A DNA stretch of 64,000 bases from Tenrec ecaudatus (taxonomy: Eukaryota > Chordata > Mammalia > Afrosoricida > Tenrecidae). Below, piece after piece: positions 54,801-64,000 of the stretch. Position numbers and translations under genes: made by a program. Numbering within the stretch: position 1 is the stretch's first letter; the number at the start of each line of letters is the position of its first letter. Below the pieces are notes generated by a model. That model was not told where the DNA came from. It made no database searches and saw only the letters and a list, made by a program, of their open reading frames with translations. The stretch is taken from positions 144,934,721-144,998,720 of the forward strand of contig NC_134530.1 of the NCBI RefSeq assembly GCF_050624435.1, read 5' to 3'.

Positions 54801-55655
54801 GTGGTCTGGGCATAGAGATCATCTGCTGATATCCTCTTGTTAATATCACAAAGCCCCTTGTTGAAGAATTACTAAGAGTTCATTTTTTCTAACGTAAAAA
54901 ATATTTTGTGACTAGGTGGTGTGTCTAATGACGTGAGCTTCTATTTCTGGACAAGAAGGCAGGCAAGGAAGTAAGTACTCATGAATGAGTTATGTCTGCT
55001 CACAATCACACAAGAGTCCAAACGGCTAAAACATGAGATAAACGAGATTGGGGTCTCTACACAGTTTCAGAGGGACTGCATGGTGCTTTTTCAGATACTT
55101 ACTCTTCCTTTTGCTTGGACGCTGCCCCGGCATAACGGCCATGACACAGTGGGATTGTCCCGCGGTCAGTGCTTCCATTGTGAAATGCTGGGTGGAGAAG
55201 CTGGACAACAACAGCAGGAGGCAAGGAACAAGCCATGGGCCTGTTTAGGGGGGATGCTCAGAGCCATGTGGAAACGAGGCCCCTCTTCAGCAAGCCTGTG
55301 ACTCATCACAGTCTGGCTCCCTGCATCCCTAACCCAAGGGGCTGCACTGCCTTGCTCTCCGTATTGAGGAACCCAATTCAAAGTCAATACCAATGATCCA
55401 GCTCAGAAAGTCTCTGCCGAGCTCCTTCCTGGCCCTGTGTCCTCACCATGAGTACAGGGAAGATGAGGGCTTGTTGGCAGTGAAGACTGCAGTGCTCGTG
55501 AGTGATCCTTCAAGGGCTGGAGGGCAGAGCAGAATCATGGCCTGGAGCTCCTAGAAGAGAGGCAGTGGCATAGGATCGTGAGTGGGCACAGTCCCAAGTT
55601 CATGGCCTAGTTTGACTCTGGCAGGCCAACTGATCCCGTGAAGTATAAACACACT
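54801..55655. other. No recognised feature
   Basis: No gene or named repeat. Confidence 0.45.
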
Positions 55656-55659
55656 GGAA

Positions 55660-55737
55660 AGGGGGATAAACATAGCACCCACCGCACTAGGTTGCCATTG
55701 GAGTTAGGTAAGCTCAGTGTTGGTGAGTGTTCAATAA
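55660..55737 (+). mobile_element. MIR-like tail
   Basis: GGGATAAACATAGCACCCAC and GTTGGTGAGTGTTCAATAAA resemble the MIR 3' end. Confidence 0.45.
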
Positions 55738-55955
55738 ATTGTTGTTGTTGTTGTTGTGGGCAGTCAAATTGATTCCAACTCATGGCAAGTGGAGTGGACA
55801 GCTTGGCGCTGCTCCCTGGGATCTCCAGGGCTTCCATGTCTCGGGAAGCCGATTGCCGCACTTTTCTCTCCCCTGAGGGGTGGCCGGTGGGTTCAACCCC
55901 CCAACCATTGGGTCAGTAGCCTAGCACTTCACCATTGCACCACCGGGTGCCTTCC
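55738..55955 (-). mobile_element. AfroSINE, minus strand, with (GTT)n tail
   Basis: (GTT)n at 55738-55757, AATTGATTCCAACTCATGGC, CGGTGGGTTCAACCCCCCAA and TTCACCATTGCACCACCGGG. Head-to-head with the next copy. Confidence 0.9.
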
Positions 55956-55983
55956 ATGAATGATGGAGCTCTTTATTATCCTA

Positions 55984-56200
55984 CGCGGAGCCCTGGCAGT
56001 GCTGTGGGTGAAATGCTGGGCCGCTGACAGCAAGGCCCGTGGTGCCAACCCAGCAGCCACTCTGAGGGGGAAAGATGAGGTTTTCGGTTCCTGCAAGGAT
56101 TCACAGTCTAGAATCCACTGGGGTGGTTCTACTCTGTCCTATAGGGTCAGTGTGAGTTGGAATTGAGTAGATGGCAGTCAATTTTTTGGTTTCTTTTTTG
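55984..56200 (+). mobile_element. AfroSINE, near full length
   Basis: GCGGAGCCCTGGCAGTGCTG, GAGGGGGAAAGATGAGGTTT, CTACTCTGTCCTATAGGGTC and GAGTAGATGGCAGTCAATTT, plus a T-rich tail. Confidence 0.9.
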
Positions 56201-56240
56201 GGATGCGACAGAATAGACCCAATGGCCATCGTTTGATTCT

Positions 56241-56257
56241 TTTTTTTTTTTTTTTGA
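56241..56257. repeat. Poly(T) run
   Basis: About 17 T residues. Confidence 0.85.
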
Positions 56258-57040
56258 GGTATAGATTTTTTCATCATTTTGATTCTATGCGTGTGATGCA
56301 CACAGGGTAGAGGGGCTCCTTGAGACCAATCCTTAAGTGACTGAGGAGCCATGCCATCGGCCATCTCCCTCCAGGTTCCTTGGGTCCTAAGGTGGCTGAA
56401 CTTGATCTTGCAGCTTCTGCTCTCGCTCAAGGAGATGTTAGAAATCTTGAGACATCTTGTCATCTTCCAGATGGTTGCCCACGGATTGTTTGGAGATTTG
56501 CTCTACTTCTTGCCAGGTGCAGACAGACTGGCTGCCTCTGCACCTGAGGGTTACCTGCACTCCGTAAAGGCTGCCTCCACACCCACCCCATCACCAGCCT
56601 CGAGGATTTCTTGCGTCCCCTGTGAAACTAAACACAACCCCTTTGCCTCTGTGAAACATCAGTTTCCCAAGGGCTTTCAGGATGCAAGTCAAAGGGGCTG
56701 GCCAGTTATAAAACATAGAGCCTCTAAAAATCCTCTTTAATTATTTCCTGCCCTAATCAAGAAAGCCTTTTCACTATCAAGCAAGGCATTCTAATTATAT
56801 GATTACAGCTGATCTTTTAAAATAAAGACAGAAGTTAAAAAATGCATCTGCCTTCCATTGTCTCCTGTTATTCTGTCATTCTGTTGGGTGGAAGGGGGCG
56901 GCTGCAGGGGGCGGAGGTGATAGGACTTTCCCCTTCTTCCTCCTCCTTTTCCTTTTATACAGGGAAAATGTCTTCCCGCTTCCACCTTTCTCTGGCACAA
57001 CCCCTCCTTCTTGTGCCAGTTTTTCTCACTCCACAGGCAA
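56258..57040. other. Unassigned; includes an AT-rich, CNE-like block
   Basis: 56700-56850 is AT-rich and non-repetitive, with CTAATTATATGATTACAGCT and CCCTAATCAAG, homeodomain-like TAAT cores. A regulatory element is possible but unproven. Confidence 0.3.
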
Positions 57041-57043
57041 AGT

Positions 57044-57044
57044 G

Positions 57045-57083
<39 letters not shown>
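57044..57083. repeat. (GT)n microsatellite
   Basis: About 18 uninterrupted GT units after GTGGG. Confidence 0.95.
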
Positions 57084-57085
<2 letters not shown>

Positions 57086-57265
57086 CCTTTCTGCTCTTTC
57101 TCTGGAATCTGGTCTCATGACAAAGTCCACCTGGGGCATTTCCATGGGATGTTCACATCACTCAGCCATACTTTGTAAGGCTTGGACAGCGTCGCTCAGA
57201 CCTGACCCTTGGTGGTGCGCAGATGTGGCTAACAGCCACAGCAGCAACAATAATAAGAACTGCAA
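57084..57265. other. No recognised feature
   Basis: Short spacer. Confidence 0.4.
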
Positions 57266-57269
57266 AGAC

Positions 57270-57462
57270 TGTTACCTGTTGCAGTTGAGTCGGCTCCCAT
57301 GCATGGTGACCCCATGTGTGTCAGTCAGAGTAGAAGTGGACTCCCGAAGGTTTTCCGGGACTGAGTTGCCAGCAGTAGATTGCCAAGTCTTTTTTTCAAG
57401 ATGCCCCTAGGTGGACTTGACCCTTCAAGCTTGTGATCCCCGTTTGCACCATCCAGGGGATG
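57270..57462 (-). mobile_element. AfroSINE variant, minus strand
   Basis: GTTGAGTCGGCTCCCATGCA, TGGTGACCCCATGTGTGTCA, AGATTGCCAAGTCTTTTTTT and TGTGATCCCCGTTTGCACCA. Confidence 0.8.
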
Positions 57463-57940
57463 GATACTTGGGCCGTGCTGTCTGTCCTGGCTTCTCTCTT
57501 TTTATCTGCAAGTCTGGTTGCTCTTGACTTCAAAGAAGAGCCACCCAGGGCTCAGCCCCTGAACTCTTTTCCTTTCTAGCCCCCTTTGCTCCCTGGGGAG
57601 ATCTCAACAAGCTCCTGCTTCAGGTGTCTTTGGTAAGCTGATGACTCGTTAACCCTAGTCAGCCCAGACTTCTCATCTGGACCTCAGGCTTGGACTGCCT
57701 ACCCGCATCTCCACCTGCATGCCTAATCAGCATTTAAAATCCAACATGGCTGAAGCGGAGCTTCTGAAACGCCTCACCCAGCTGGCCTATCTTGGTTTCT
57801 TCCCACTTTCGGTAAATGGCAACCCCATTTATGAATCTTCCAGACCCCAACGCGTTGGCCTTCCCCTTGACCCCTTGTTCCCCCATCGCCTACACCCAAT
57901 GTACTACAGTGCATAGCATCGCCCTCTGTTCCAAGGGAGG
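57463..57940. other. No recognised feature
   Basis: No gene or named repeat. Confidence 0.4.
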
Positions 57941-57944
57941 GTGG

Positions 57945-58240
57945 CGGTAGAGCTCTTGCCTTCCATGCAGAAGCCCCAGGTTCTACTCCCTGCCGGTGCA
58001 TCTCGTGCACAGGCCACCTGCCTGCCCGCTGCTCCTTAGGTTGTTGTGTTGAAGCCGCGCAGGTTTCCGCGAAGCGTTCAGTCTAACACGGACCAGGGAG
58101 AGCAGCTTCGTGATCGAGTCCCCCAGCCATGCAGTGAACGCCCGTGGCGCACAATGGTCTGGTCTGCAGCCGATCCCGGGGATGGCGCAGGACCAGCTGG
58201 CCTTTCCTTCTGTGGGACTTGACGTCCCCCTGAGTCGAGG
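57945..58240 (+). mobile_element. tRNA-derived SINE with RTE-derived body
   Basis: The tRNA-like head GGCGGTAGAGCTCTTGCCTT and AGGTTCTACTCCCTGCCGG (B-box-like) is followed by an RTE-like 5' block (GCAGGTTTCCGCGAAGC) and a 3' block (GGGGATGGCGCAGGACCAGC). A head with A/B boxes joined to LINE ends is the usual design of an RTE-mobilised SINE. Confidence 0.65.
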
Positions 58241-58740
58241 TCTTTACTTGAGAGCAGGTGACGGCCGCCTTCATGAAGCTCATCTCACCATCTCTAAGCA
58301 TCCACCTTAGTTCAGCTCATGATAACATTTTACCTCAAGTACTCTAGTCGCTTCCTAACTGGTCCCCCTGCATTCCCTCTGGGTCCCTTACAGCAGTCTC
58401 CAAACAGCAGCCTGAGTGCTTGTGTTCAAAACGAACGCAGGCCATCTCCCCTCTATCTCCCCTGCCTCTGGATCCAACCCTCCCTCTGGCTCCAACCTCA
58501 CTCGGAGGAAAGAAGACGTCCTTTCAATGACTCAGAGTGTCTTCAGCAATATGGCCCCTGTTCTTCTCCTTCCCGGGGGTTCTCGCCTTCTCAACCCGTT
58601 CCACATCAGCCTCCTTGCTGTTCCTTGGCCGCCTGCTCTCCCCTCAAGGCTTTTGCCTTGCCAATCCTTCTGGGTGGGATGCTTTTTCTCCAGATGCCTG
58701 CATGGGGGCACCACCACCACGCCTCTGCTGGTGCCTGGCC
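58241..58740. other. No recognised feature
   Basis: ORFs of about 150 codons on the plus strand in overlapping frames have no domain that I recognise. Confidence 0.45.
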
Positions 58741-58744
58741 CACA

Positions 58745-58930
58745 AGGCGGGGCGCGCTGGTGGTGTGGTGCTTACATATCGGCTTCTGGTCACAAGGTGT
58801 CACCAACACTCCTTAGGAGAAAGATAGGACTGTCTCGTCCTATCAAGAGTTACAGTCTCTGAAACTCAGAGGGGTAGGTCTACCGTGTCCCATGGGCTCG
58901 CTGTGAGTCAGCATCAACTGGATGGAAGAG
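58745..58930 (+). mobile_element. AfroSINE
   Basis: CGCTGGTGGTGTGGTGCTTA, TAGGAGAAAGATAGGACTGT, GAGTTACAGTCTCTGAAACT and CTGTGAGTCAGCATCAACTG. Confidence 0.85.
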
Positions 58931-59240
58931 AGAGCCCAAATTACAACCCTCACCCAACCCATGCCAACTTCCTAGCCATGTCTCCTGGTCTGTGGTCTCT
59001 TCCCTCTGGTCCCTCTCCCTTTCCTTCACCCCATGAGGAATGGATTTGTGTCTGTCTTGATGCTAGGTCCCCAGAACCTGGCACAGAGTAGGCATTCAGT
59101 AAATATGTGTGGATTGAGTGGATGTGTCCGATCCTGCTCTAGGATGGTCACATTCCATAATGCACCTGGCCCCCATGACAGCCACACACCAGTCTGCTTT
59201 CAGAGACGAGGGGACGGAGGCACACGTGCTGCTGCTGCTG
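58931..59240 (+). other. Unassigned; short MIR/L2-like tail
   Basis: 59065-59115 (CAGAACCTGGCACAGAGTAG, GCATTCAGTAAATATGTGTG) resembles a MIR/L2 3' end. Confidence 0.5.
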
Positions 59241-60540
59241 TTGGCTGTGTGGGTCTGACTTTGACTCATGGTGGTCTCCTGTACAACGGGACAATACCAT
59301 CCTCATGCTAGGGGGCACACATGGGTTGGGAGGCTGTCTAAGGCCACATCATGGGTAGAGACCGAGGGGGATTTGATTCCAAGCAGTTGGGTCTGAGGCT
59401 ATCAGCTTCACTACTAGGCTCCACTGCCGCTGTTCAATGGGGCTTTTCACCCCGGAGCCTGAGGCCTGCCTTGCTCCAGGGGTTCTGCGTGGCCGACCAT
59501 TCTCTGGACGGATGGACGGAGAAGCTGAAGCCCAAGAAAGAGGTTACTTGCAAACAAAAGACACCTTGTGTGCCCCCCCTACCCCCTGCCCGCCTTCCTC
59601 CAGTTTCTTGTGAGCAACAAGAAGCATCCCCAGTGGGGAGAATGGAAGAGTGATCTCCTCTGCCTTCTAATCCAGATCTTTCTGCCAACAAGGGAAACCA
59701 CACCCGCCAGCGTCCACCCCCTCTCAGAGACAAAGACCAGTGACTGGGGGGGAGGGGTGCAGGCTTGCCTTCTCCAGGCCAGAGTGAGTCTGCACTGTCC
59801 TGGGGCCTGGCCACCTTCCCACCCTTGGAAAGGCAGCCTGGGCTGAACGGGATTGTGTGCATCTGCTGGGCTCAGAAATGAGGGGAGCAGCTGAGCAGCT
59901 TGGCGGCGGCGGGGGGGGGGGTTGGAGAAAGAGTGGGGGCTCTGAGAGTGCCACAAGTGGGAGTAGAACCAGCAGGAGAGAAGAGGGAGGCTGGCACCAG
60001 AGGACTTCCTGTGCCCTCTCCTGGGTGCTCAGGTCGAAAGCTGTCTTCTTAGCCCACGTGTGGTGAGTGGAGGTACTGCAGCTGCCCCCCTTCTCTGGGT
60101 CAGCAGTCCACGGAAGCCCAAGCCTGGCCGGCAGGCCTAAGGTTGCCGGCTGAAATATGCAACATCCTGTTACATTTAAATTCCAGGTAAACAATGAATA
60201 CCTTTTTAATTGGATAAATGGGTCTTGTACAATATCTGCCATATTTGCTTATACTAAAACATGATTTCTTCTTTCTGAAATTTCTGAAATTCAAATTGGA
60301 CGAGGCATCGTGAATCTTGTAACCCTCCCTGGGCCCTCACCAGAGCGCCCATGGGTCTGCCTCTCCTAGTCAGCCTGGGCTGAGGCCTTAGGTGTCAGTG
60401 ACTCTCGGCCATGGAGAAATGGAAGCCACCAAGACCTCTCTGAGCCCCCGCATGTGTTATCTACCTTGCTGGCTGTAGCCTGAAAGGTCAGTTAACGGCG
60501 GTATGAAAAAGTAGCCGGTCAGTTCATGCAAAGTCGTGAC
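59241..60540. other. Unassigned; weak SINE trace and an ancient repeat trace
   Basis: 59230-59300 (GACTTTGACTCATGGTGGTC) may be a worn minus-strand AfroSINE. 60140-60300 (TTTAAATTCCAGGTAAACAA) has the look of an ancient mammal-wide interspersed repeat that I cannot name. A G-run lies at about 59910-59920. Confidence 0.35.
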
Positions 60541-60544
60541 CAGG

Positions 60545-60745
60545 TGAAGGAGCCCTGGACATGGGATGGATTACGAGTCAGGCTGCTAAGCTCCACATCC
60601 GCAGTTTGAATCCACAGGCGATCCTCTGGACAAAGATGAGGCTTTCTGCTCCTGTAAAGGCTTACAGCCTCGGAACCTCCCAGGCACAGTTCAAGTGTGC
60701 CCTGTTCCCTGGGGTCATCCCAGGGGTCACGAGGAGGCGGCAGCA
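60545..60745 (+). mobile_element. AfroSINE, near full length
   Basis: GTGAAGGAGCCCTGGACATG, CCGCAGTTTGAATCCACAGG, AAAGATGAGGCTTTCTGCTC and AAAGGCTTACAGCCTCGGAA. Confidence 0.9.
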
Positions 60746-62335
60746 CGTGCTGTAAGTGAAGGGGGACTAAACGGAATAAGCGCCAAATGGGAATTTGACT
60801 GTCATGCATCAGAGGTGTGAGAAGAGTGTCGCCTGCCCACACCTGGATCCCTACCTGGTACGCAGGCGGAAGACCGATTTCGCACCTCGAGTGAAGATCA
60901 CGTGTGTGTAAAAGCCACTGCATGAAGTGTGCCACCAATACCTGCTGACAGGTTGTGAGGACAAAGAGCAGAAAGTGTAAAGAATGTGGAGCACCAGGGG
61001 TGGGCTGTGGAGAGAAGGCACCCACCAAGAGAAAGCAGATGAAAGGGCGGGGACAGCATGTCTGGGGTGGCTCAGCCTCCCCACAATCCTCCGGATGTCG
61101 TGACTTCCCCAGGCTCCCCAGGGGGCTCAGGGTTTGACAGCTTGTCTGCTACCTGAAAGCAGGCCACTGGGTGCAAAGGGGGGCAGCGGGGGCAGGTGAG
61201 CAGGGAGGTGGAGGAATGGAGGTGTGGAAAGAAGTGGGTCATCAGGACTTGGCCTGATATGCTGGGCCTGGGGGTAAGGAGCTTTGCTTAGCTTCCTGGC
61301 ACCGCCAGGCACAGAGCTGCATGCTCTCACAGTGCCGGACCAGGGGCTCGGCCATGTTGGTTCCCTGGGAGGTTTTCCAGAGAGGAAGTGCCCCATGCCT
61401 CTCACCCAGCTTCTGGCATTTCTCTGCTGCTTACAGATGCATCACACGGGTTTGCCTTCACCCGAGCACGTGTGACCATTCTCCTGTCCGTCTTTCCCCA
61501 TTACACGTTGTCCTCCGCAGGGATTAAGATCAAGAGCCACTCTACTCAGAGTTCTCTAAAGCTTGGGCTACAGGTCAGGGTCCCCTCTCATCTGGTCTAC
61601 GGGCAATCCTATCCTCTGATCCAGAACCTGGATTCCGCAGACTCACTGAGACATGTATTCAGTCTTGTTTCCTCCCTCTGTCTGTGTGTGTGTGTGTATT
61701 TTTAGGAAAGGAGGTTTTCTCGTTTTCACCAGATTTCCAAAGTGACCGAGAAAGAGCTGAGTACAATGATCCTAACCACTCGCTTTGCTTTCATTGGATG
61801 GAACGCACCCTCCCCGAGCCATTTCGGGCCATTCAGTCCACAACGACACAGCCGTGTCCTTATCCCCCGGGCTGGCCCTCCCGCCGCAGCCCCTTGCCCG
61901 CACAGTGAGGCTTTGTGGAGATGGTTGGGGGTGTGGTGGGGCTGGTGTAGGTCCCTGGAGCTTGGGGTTACGGGGAGGACTTCTTGAGGGAGATGGAAGC
62001 ATGTCACTTTCTGTCGTGCAGGGGCAGCTTCCTGTTGCTTGGCTCACCCATCAAGCAGTTCTCCGGATGGGAGCCTGCCGGTTAGGTTTTGAGCATCACC
62101 AGCCAGGCCTCCACTGCCTGATGGCTCTGACAGACTAGGTAGAACGATTGTTCACCTTGGGAGGGGGTCTTGGAAGAGAGCAGGGAGCAGCATCCGTTGC
62201 TACCATATACTGCTTTATTTTCGGAGAAATCAAACAGAACTTATTCTTCCCAGTGAATTTCCTTAGCAAGGATATTTTGATGCCTTGAAAGACATCCCTG
62301 TCCTACTTTAATTGTCTACAGCCTGTCTTGCTAGA
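60746..62335. other. No recognised feature
   Basis: About 1.6 kb without named repeat or gene. Short (TG)n at 61682-61698. Confidence 0.45.
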
Positions 62336-62339
62336 AGGG

Positions 62340-62472
62340 AAATAAGGGGAGGAGGAAGTGTGGGGGAGAGGGAGGGAGCACCGGGAGGGAGGGAGAGGAG
62401 AGAGGGAAGAGTGGGTGGGAGGGCGCAGGGAGGGAAGAAGGGGAAGGAGGAGGAGAAAGAAAGAAGAGAGAC
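62340..62472. repeat. GGGA/GGAA purine-rich low-complexity tract
   Basis: Nearly pure purine strand, (GGGA)n and (GGAGGAGAAAG)n-like. Confidence 0.85.
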
Positions 62473-62695
62473 TATATTTAAGAAATTAAAGAGCAGCTCT
62501 CTCCTTGAATGAGTTTTTCCCTCCCCATTTCCCTTCTCCCTCGCCACTCCCCCACCCCCACGCCCTCCACCTTGTGGAGTTAAGCTACCTTGAGGTCTCA
62601 GGGAAGGAGCTGTGGCTATTCTCCACCATGTTTGCTGGTTCTGGCTTTCAGTGCCTGCCAGTTCCTGCACTCCCAGGAGGTTGTTCCGATAGGCT
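62473..62695. other. No recognised feature
   Basis: Short spacer before the RTE copy. Confidence 0.4.
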
Positions 62696-62697
62696 GC

Positions 62698-64000
62698 CAC
62701 GTGTCTGTCAGTCGGTCCTACTGCAGTGCCTTGTGTGTTCCTGGACGCTACAAGCTACATCCCTGGCATTTCAAATGATGGCAGGGTCATTGAACATGAA
62801 CACATCTCCGCAGAGCTGCCAGATGAAGAGCAGACTATGAAGAAGGAGCAGGCTGTCCACTTCTGAGGGGTTACCCACGGAGAACCTCACGGACAGAACC
62901 GACACCTTTGTCAGACGCTGAAAACAACATGAAAAGAGGCAGGACATTGTCAGAGGCAGCTCCAGCAGACAGGTCCTGCAGAAAGCACTCAAAATATGCT
63001 GAGGAAGAGCTGCCCTCTCAGAGCAGAGTGGACCGGAATGACGTGGATGGAGTAAAGTCTGTGGGCGTAGAGCCTGCAGGACATTCATTTGCCGATGGGA
63101 CACAGCTGAGAAGAAACACGGTGAGACGCAAGGAGAGGAAACAGTTGCAAGCACCAATGGAAAATCAGGATCTGGAGTGTACAGGGCACGGACATGGGAA
63201 AAGTGGAAGTTGGCAACAGTGACATGGACATTGGAGGCATCAGTGAGTTGAAATGGACTGGTATTGGCCATCTTGAATCAGAAAATCGATGGCTTCCTTT
63301 ACTGAGAATGAAACAAAAAGGCCATTTCAAAATCTATCTCCAAATATAGGTTCATATCTGTCCCCATTCGAGGAAATTCAATCAATACAACTACTTTTCC
63401 AATGCATGCACTAAGCACAAAAGCTAGTGATGAAGAGGTCTTAGAATTCTACCAATGTCCTCAGCCTGAAATTGACCAAACATGCGATCAAGATGCATTG
63501 ATAATTATTGGTGACTGGAATGCAAAAGTGGGAAACAAAGAGGAAGAGGACAGTGAATGACTGGGAACCGTGGACTTGGTGGACTTGATGGCAGAAATGG
63601 AGCTGGAGGTTGCACGGCAGAAGTTTGCCAGCCCAACGATTTCTTCATCACAAATGTCTTTTTTCAATGACACAAAAGGCGATTACCCGCGTGATCTCCA
63701 GATGGAATATAGAAATCAAAGAGACTCCATTTGTGGGACATGATCATAGAGAAGCTCAATACCAGCAGCTAAAGCCAGGCTAGGGACCTAAGGACTGATA
63801 GTGGACCAGACCACCCATTGCTCACATGTAAGTTCCGGCTGAAGCTGAAGAAAATGAAAAACAGGCCACAAGAACTAAAATATGACCTTAGGTCTCTCCC
63901 ACTTGCATTTTGAGAACATCTCAAGAGCAGATGTTGTGGATTGAACACTACTGACAGAAGACCTGATGGGATGTGGGAGAACATCGAGACCATCATCCAC
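62698..64000 (+). mobile_element. BovB-like RTE LINE, 5' end and endonuclease region, cut by the window edge
   Basis: The 5' region (CCACGTGTCTGTCAGTCGGT, GAATGACGTGGATGGAGTAA, GACATTCATTTGCCGATGGG) is followed by the start of ORF sequence resembling an AP-type endonuclease, including TGGTGACTGGAATGCAAAAG (G-D-W-N-A-K) near 63510. Stops and frameshifts (for example TGA near 63557) show that it is inactive as it stands. It is the longest 5' RTE portion here, and the rest lies beyond the window. Confidence 0.85.

Noticed and set aside
57945-58015. Functional tRNA gene
   Set aside because: It has tRNA-like promoter boxes but is joined to an RTE-derived body and cannot be folded by eye into a proper cloverleaf with intact stems. 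It is a SINE head.
1-64000. Exons of PROK1, KCNA2 or KCNA3
   Set aside because: I looked for the cysteine-rich prokineticin pattern and for further Kv1 pore or T1 sequence. Only the KCNA10 gene and its small pore fragment were found.
1-64000. CRISPR arrays, operons, phage or plasmid systems
   Set aside because: SINEs, LINEs, solo LTRs and an animal channel gene show nuclear mammalian DNA. No direct-repeat spacer array is present.
1-64000. Endogenous retroviral gag, pol or env genes
   Set aside because: The LTRs are solo, and no internal viral coding sequence was recognised between any pair.

Overview
This is a 64-kb piece of placental-mammal nuclear DNA from an afrotherian, most likely a tenrec (Echinops-like). 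Three observations point there. tRNA-derived SINEs of the AfroSINE type are scattered on both strands. BovB-like RTE LINEs with the matching 3' tail are present. Three SPIN-type hAT transposons are present; SPIN is patchily distributed in mammals, and tenrec is the afrotherian known to carry it. The species call is inference from repeats, not from a database search.

Only one protein-coding gene can be supported: an intact, intronless KCNA10 (Kv1.8 voltage-gated potassium channel) on the minus strand at 16008-17528. A possible TATA box lies at 17798-17806 and a possible polyadenylation signal at 15815-15820. In human the KCNA10 flanks are long and gene-poor, with PROK1 on one side and KCNA2/KCNA3 on the other. 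I found no exon of those genes here, so the window looks like the intergenic surroundings of KCNA10.

Layout: 1-14 kb holds SINEs, an L1 with a 5' inversion, L2 relics, two SPIN elements, an LTR and two L1 3' ends. 14-18 kb is the KCNA10 locus. It includes a roughly 69-bp, 90-95% identical inverted copy of the KCNA10 pore segment at 14332-14400, about 1.6 kb past the stop codon. 18-24.4 kb is RTE LINE territory with an LTR inserted inside an RTE copy. 24.4-36 kb is mostly unannotated, low-repeat sequence with SINEs, MIRs and MaLR-like LTRs. 36.4-38.5 kb is a three-level LTR nest. 38.6-42.1 kb has an L1 3' end, a CCAA-type minisatellite and an hAT MITE with a perfect 8-bp target duplication. 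42-52 kb is mostly unrecognised sequence. 52.5-54.7 kb has the third SPIN, two L1 3' ends and an LTR. 55.7-60.7 kb is SINE-rich. The window ends inside a long RTE copy (62698-64000).

Apart from the channel gene there is no operon-like or system-like gene organisation. The scientific interest lies in the pore-fragment duplication and in the layered, partly horizontally acquired transposon record. Repeat boundaries are read by eye and are approximate unless a target-site duplication is stated.
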